This document shows, in pieces, positions 60,827 to 64,000 of a DNA stretch of 64,000 bases. Under the pieces are notes generated by a model, which had not been told where the DNA came from, did no database searches, and worked only from the letters and a program-made list of their open reading frames with translations. The position numbers and the translations under genes are program-made. Numbering within the stretch: the stretch's first letter is position 1; each line of letters starts with the position of its first letter. Origin of the DNA: CALBPI01 sp038524795 (GTDB taxonomy: Bacteria > Pseudomonadota > Gammaproteobacteria > Steroidobacterales > Woeseiaceae); NCBI GenBank assembly GCA_038524795.1, contig JBCBIJ010000005.1, positions 251,654 to 315,653 on the forward strand, read 5' to 3'.

Positions 60827-63678
60827 CTACCTTTTGCGGACACGCGCAGGAGCTTGCGCAGTTCCTTGAGGCTCGTCTCCCAGTGCTGCTCCGTGCGGCG
60901 GTAGAAGCCTTCCCAGTCTTCGTCGGCCGGGATTCCCGTGACGTTGACGGTCATGAGGACGCTGTCGCTGTCTTGCAGCAGTGTGATTTCCTCCGAAACC
61001 GGCCCTGTCGGCAACGGGCCTTCGCCATCGGGCGTGCGTTGCGCGAAGCGCAGGCGGCGCGGCGGCATAAAAATGTCGATCACTGCATCGACCTCGGAGT
61101 CGTCGTGCAGCGTCGCGCGCAGGTTGCCGCCGATACGTGCTGCTATCTCGACTTCGCGGCCGTACCAGCGTTGCAGTTCGTCGGCGTCCGTAAGTGCTGT
61201 CCAGATGCGCTCGACGCTGGCGTTTAGTCGCAGCTGCTGGCGAATGCGTCGCGTGATCTCGTCCGCGGCGGGTTCCGGGCGTCGTGGCCGCGGTGGTTTT
61301 TCCTCTTCGGCGGGCGGCGCCTCGACAGCGGTACTCTGCTGGTTCTCGGGCAGGCTGATGAGGTGTAGGTCGCGCTGTGGGAACGGGATCGTGATGTTGT
61401 GTTCGCGGAACGCCTTGTCGATAGCGAAGTTGATATCGCTGATCACCGTGAAGCGTTTTTCGATCCGGCGGATACGCACGCGCAATTCGAAGTCGAGCGA
61501 GCTGTCACCGAAGCCCATGAACAACGCACGCGGTGCGGGCGCCTGACCGTCGGTGATCACGTCCTCATGGCCGCGCCCGATTTCTTCCATAAGCGCTCGT
61601 ACCAGATCGACGTCGGAGCCGTAGGCCACGCCGACGCGAATACGGAGCCGACCCTGCGGGTTGCGCAGGACCCAGTTGGTCACGTGACCGGACACAAGTT
61701 CTGAGTTCGGCACGAGCACATTTTGATTGTCGAGCGTTTCGATGTCCGTCGCACGAATCCGAATGCGTCGCACAAAGCCTTCGACGCCGCCGACTGTGAC
61801 GAAGTCGCCAGCCTTGATTGGGCGCTCGAACAAGAGGATGAGGCCTGACACAAAGTTGCTGGCGATAGCCTGGAGGCCGAAACCAATACCGAGCGCGAGT
61901 GCACCACCGACGATGGCGAGACCCGCCAAGTTGATTTCCGCGGCATTAAGCGCGATGAGTACCGCGACGACAAATCCGATGTAACCCGACAAAGTGACAA
62001 TGGCATCACGGGCGCCACGGTCCATGTTCATGTGCCGCAGCCAGCGTTTGTCGATGAGCCGTTTGATCCAGCCTGTCAGTGCGATAAGCACAGCAAATGT
62101 GAGCAAGCCGATAGCGATTCGCAGTGGCTGAAGCTCGATGCCGCCGATCGTATCGCCTTCCATGATGAGCTTGGTGATCTGGTCGAGCGTGACGCCTGAG
62201 CTGTCCCAGACGTAGACGAGGTAGACCGCGAAGCCGAACCAAATGATGATGTCGGCCGTGAGTTGCATGATGCCGAAGCCCGTGCGCGAGTCGCTTTCGC
62301 TGGTCGACGCGAAGTCGCGGAATCGGCGTGCGACGGCGGTGCTGCCGTCGATGATGGACTCAAACAGCGAGAACACGAGCCAGAGCAGGATCCAGACCAC
62401 AATGATGGCCGCGAACGTGCGCACGACGCCGTGCGTCATATAGCTCGCGAAGTTGAGGTAGCCCAGTAAGGCCGCGCCCAGTGCAACAGCGAGTGCAACG
62501 AAGCCCATCAAGCGCGGCACACGGAAGCGACGCAGGCCGTTCACGCGACCGAAGTAGCTAAAGACCGACCACAGCGCCAGGCACAATGCGACGATCATGA
62601 GCATGCGCGACAGCGGATCGTACTCGGTGCGCTGGCTGATACTGAGCCAGGAGCGACCGAGCACCACGTAGCTCACCACGATCACGAGCATAAGCGCGCG
62701 CAGGCGACGCCGGGTGGGGACGACGTGTTCGGGGTAGAAGCCCGTGACTTGTGCCGCGGGCGACAGCGCACCGGTTGACCAGTCGATCACGACGCAGCCG
62801 AGTCCAAACAGCGTAATGCCGTAGGCGACGCGCATCGCGGCCAGGTCGAGCGTCGCATTGTCGGTCGCAAACATGAGCGTCAACATGAGCGTGACGCCCA
62901 ACAGCAACAGCGGTGCATGCACGGCGAGCGGCTTGGGCAGGAGCGCGCGCAATTGCGGCCCGCGCGCCGGGTAGCCGGCCTGTTCGTACCAGCGTGCAAA
63001 GCGGTAGCGTGCAAAGACGCCCGCGCCAATGGCGATGGCACCGGCGGCGACGAGTAACCAGAGCAGCCGGAGCATGTCCATGCTGCCTGATACTTGCGGC
63101 GACATACCGGTGCGAATCCGATCTGGCCAGCTCCGGACGCGATCAGGCGCGGTCGCGGCGAGCCCGACTATCGATGCCGTTCGAGACCAAAGATAGCGCG
63201 CGGCGAGTTCGGAGATGCGTTCATTGACCGACTGCAACAGATCGCCGGCGTCATTGACGATCTGCCGGCACGCCACCTGGCGCTGCTGCGCGTCGTTGTA
63301 ACGCGCGCGGATATCGATGAGCTGGTCGAACAGCGCGGGGTTGTCGTCGGGCCCCAGGTCTTCGAACAACGCGACCTGATCACGCAGCTGATCCACTTCG
63401 GGCGTGACTGCGGCATCGCAAGCTTCTGCCTCGGCAATCAGACGCTCAAGTTCGGTCCGGTTCGAGGCGAGATCGGTTTGCGTAAAATCCTGGCGTTCGA
63501 GGGCGTCCTGCAGGCTCTCGACACGCGTCAGACCCGGTTCGGGGTCGAAGCTGTCTTCCTGGGCCAGCGCGGCGGGGGCGGCGAAGAAGCCTAGAATCGT
63601 TGCGATGAGGCCGACGAGTACGGTGGACGCAATCCGACCCGCAAGGCGGTGCGTCAGGAGCTCGAGTCGTGCCGTCAG
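60823..63678 (-). CDS. MscS-family mechanosensitive channel fused to a C-terminal SRPBCC domain
   Basis: A large channel protein of about 951 residues. From a CTG start it has a signal peptide (STVLVGLIATILGFFAAP, cleavage after ALA), a helical periplasmic part (residues 45-190), about ten membrane helices and the MscS pore/beta domain (LALGIGFGLQAIASNFVSGL, then FERPIKAGDFVTVGGVEGFV). After a proline-rich linker (residues 780-810) comes a domain of 135 residues that looks like SRPBCC/AHSA1 (NASVERIWTALTDADELQRW). No ATG, GTG or TTG lies before the signal peptide; the first GTG (63396) would lose it. Confidence 0.85.
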   Translation of the reverse strand: MTARLELLTHRLAGRIASTVLVGLIATILGFFAAPAALAQEDSFDPEPGLTRVESLQDALERQDFTQTDLASNRTELERLIAEAEACDAAVTPEVDQLRDQVALFEDLGPDDNPALFDQLIDIRARYNDAQQRQVACRQIVNDAGDLLQSVNERISELAARYLWSRTASIVGLAATAPDRVRSWPDRIRTGMSPQVSGSMDMLRLLWLLVAAGAIAIGAGVFARYRFARWYEQAGYPARGPQLRALLPKPLAVHAPLLLLGVTLMLTLMFATDNATLDLAAMRVAYGITLFGLGCVVIDWSTGALSPAAQVTGFYPEHVVPTRRRLRALMLVIVVSYVVLGRSWLSISQRTEYDPLSRMLMIVALCLALWSVFSYFGRVNGLRRFRVPRLMGFVALAVALGAALLGYLNFASYMTHGVVRTFAAIIVVWILLWLVFSLFESIIDGSTAVARRFRDFASTSESDSRTGFGIMQLTADIIIWFGFAVYLVYVWDSSGVTLDQITKLIMEGDTIGGIELQPLRIAIGLLTFAVLIALTGWIKRLIDKRWLRHMNMDRGARDAIVTLSGYIGFVVAVLIALNAAEINLAGLAIVGGALALGIGFGLQAIASNFVSGLILLFERPIKAGDFVTVGGVEGFVRRIRIRATDIETLDNQNVLVPNSELVSGHVTNWVLRNPQGRLRIRVGVAYGSDVDLVRALMEEIGRGHEDVITDGQAPAPRALFMGFGDSSLDFELRVRIRRIEKRFTVISDINFAIDKAFREHNITIPFPQRDLHLISLPENQQSTAVEAPPAEEEKPPRPRRPEPAADEITRRIRQQLRLNASVERIWTALTDADELQRWYGREVEIAARIGGNLRATLHDDSEVDAVIDIFMPPRRLRFAQRTPDGEGPLPTGPVSEEITLLQDSDSVLMTVNVTGIPADEDWEGFYRRTEQHWETSLKELRKLLRVSAKGS

Positions 63679-63690
63679 TGCTGTTCCCCC
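63679..63690 (-). promoter_or_regulatory. Ribosome-binding site before a probable CTG start
   Basis: On the minus strand GGGGGA lies six bases before CTG (63678-63676). The CTG opens the only frame that includes the predicted signal peptide of the MscS-family protein. Confidence 0.45.
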
Positions 63691-63765
63691 GGTGGTTGCA
63701 CAGAGTATAGCTGCGCGTGTCGACAGCCGCCAAACTCATTGATCTTTAGGGAACTTGCGAAGGAT

Positions 63766-64000
63766 GGGGGTGAGATTGGCATCGCCGGTCTCAGCGCGCT
63801 GCTCGCGCCTCCGCTCGAACCCGGTGGTTTGATCTCGTGGGTTCGAACCCCGCTCCAGGCGGGCTATCGCAGCGTCGAAGACGGCGACGCGCTTAACAGG
63901 TTGAAATGGCGGAGGGGGTGGGATTGGCTTCGCCGGTCTCGGCGCGCTGCTCGCGCCTCGGCTCGAACCCGGTGGTTTGATCTCGTGGGTTCGAACCCCG
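63766..64000 (-). repeat. Tandem repeat, period 148 bases, with a tRNA-Ser 3'-end-like piece
   Basis: Unit A (63766-63852) and unit B (63914-64000) align over 87 bases with about four mismatches, 148 bases apart. B is cut by the window end. Each unit holds TCGAACCC and GGGTTCGA, which form an 8-bp stem with a 16-base loop, and a GC-rich hairpin (GGCGCG/CGCGCC). Beside unit B, 63907-63925 is the complement of AATCCCACCCCCTCCGCCA, which matches the 3' end of a bacterial tRNA-Ser including CCA. Unit A has a decayed version. No full tRNA can be folded inside the window. Confidence 0.7.

Noticed and set aside
63446..63739. Minus-strand frame starting with ATG at 63739, near the MscS-family gene
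   Set aside because: It is a different frame from the channel, very Arg/Pro-rich and lacks a hydrophobic segment. The signal peptide is in the other frame.
63907..64000. A tRNA gene at the right edge
   Set aside because: Only the 3' acceptor/T-arm-like end and palindromic GGGTTCGAACCC are present; no anticodon or D arm can be folded within the window.

Overview
The window is a dense, high-GC (roughly 60-65% by eye), vertically inherited stretch of a gammaproteobacterial chromosome. Nearly every gene is a conserved housekeeping or envelope gene, and gene orders match those known from Pseudomonas and its relatives: rnc-era-recO-pdxJ-acpS; nagZ-MTI phosphorylase-csiV-mfd; lolC-lolE-lolD; exbB-exbD-msbA-lpxK-kdsB; rne/rluC; maf/yceD-rpmF-plsX-fabH; lexA-imuA-imuB-dnaE2; clpS-clpA/infA-aat; ftsK-lolA-rarA-serS. 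Lipid A/Kdo synthesis, Lol lipoprotein sorting, type II secretion and an OprI-like lipoprotein show a Gram-negative with an LPS outer membrane. I cannot name the genus. No insertion sequence, phage gene, CRISPR array, rRNA or complete tRNA was seen.

Layout. 1-7.6 kb: truncated era, recO, pdxJ, acpS, a PolB-type exonuclease, rlmD, nagZ and a methylthioinosine phosphorylase, linked by 4-12 base overlaps or tiny gaps; then a gene with a degenerate GGDEF domain. 7.6-12.5 kb (minus): csiV, mfd and a small exported protein. 12.6-23.3 kb: lolC, lolE, lolD; a convergent DUF2062 membrane protein; comEC; then exbB, exbD, msbA, lpxK, kdsB. 23.3-26.4 kb: exported glutathione peroxidase, coq7, a small ORF, a DUF1835 protein and a low-molecular-weight tyrosine phosphatase. 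26.4-36.2 kb: rne with a 515-base leader region, rluC, maf, yceD-rpmF-plsX-fabH, a DUF1330 protein, a DUF1232 protein and an L,D-transpeptidase. 36.3-43.3 kb: an OprI/Lpp-like lipoprotein, then lexA-imuA-imuB-dnaE2 behind two LexA boxes. 43.3-49.4 kb (minus): a small acidic protein and gspC-D-E-F. 49.7-60.8 kb: clpS-clpA, infA and aat (N-degron genes), a COG3146 acyltransferase-like protein, ftsK, lolA, a VanZ-like protein, rarA, serS. 60.8-63.7 kb (minus): a large MscS-family channel with a C-terminal SRPBCC domain. 63.77-64.0 kb: two copies of a 148-base-period repeat carrying a piece like a tRNA-Ser 3' end.

How the genes work together. Three envelope themes recur: lipid A/LPS (lpxK, kdsB, msbA), lipoprotein sorting and anchoring (lolA, lolCDE, an Lpp-like protein facing an L,D-transpeptidase) and peptidoglycan recycling or regulation (nagZ, csiV). 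DNA repair is the second theme: mfd, rarA, recO and the SOS-controlled ImuA-ImuB-DnaE2 mutasome. Many genes start with TTG or GTG, and one large gene appears to start with CTG.

The observations most worth a second look are the tRNA-like tandem repeat at the right edge, the MscS-SRPBCC fusion and its apparent CTG start, the T9 hairpin inside the start of imuA, paired palindromes upstream of the OprI-like gene, and a GspE without its usual zinc cysteines in a T2SS operon limited to C-D-E-F.
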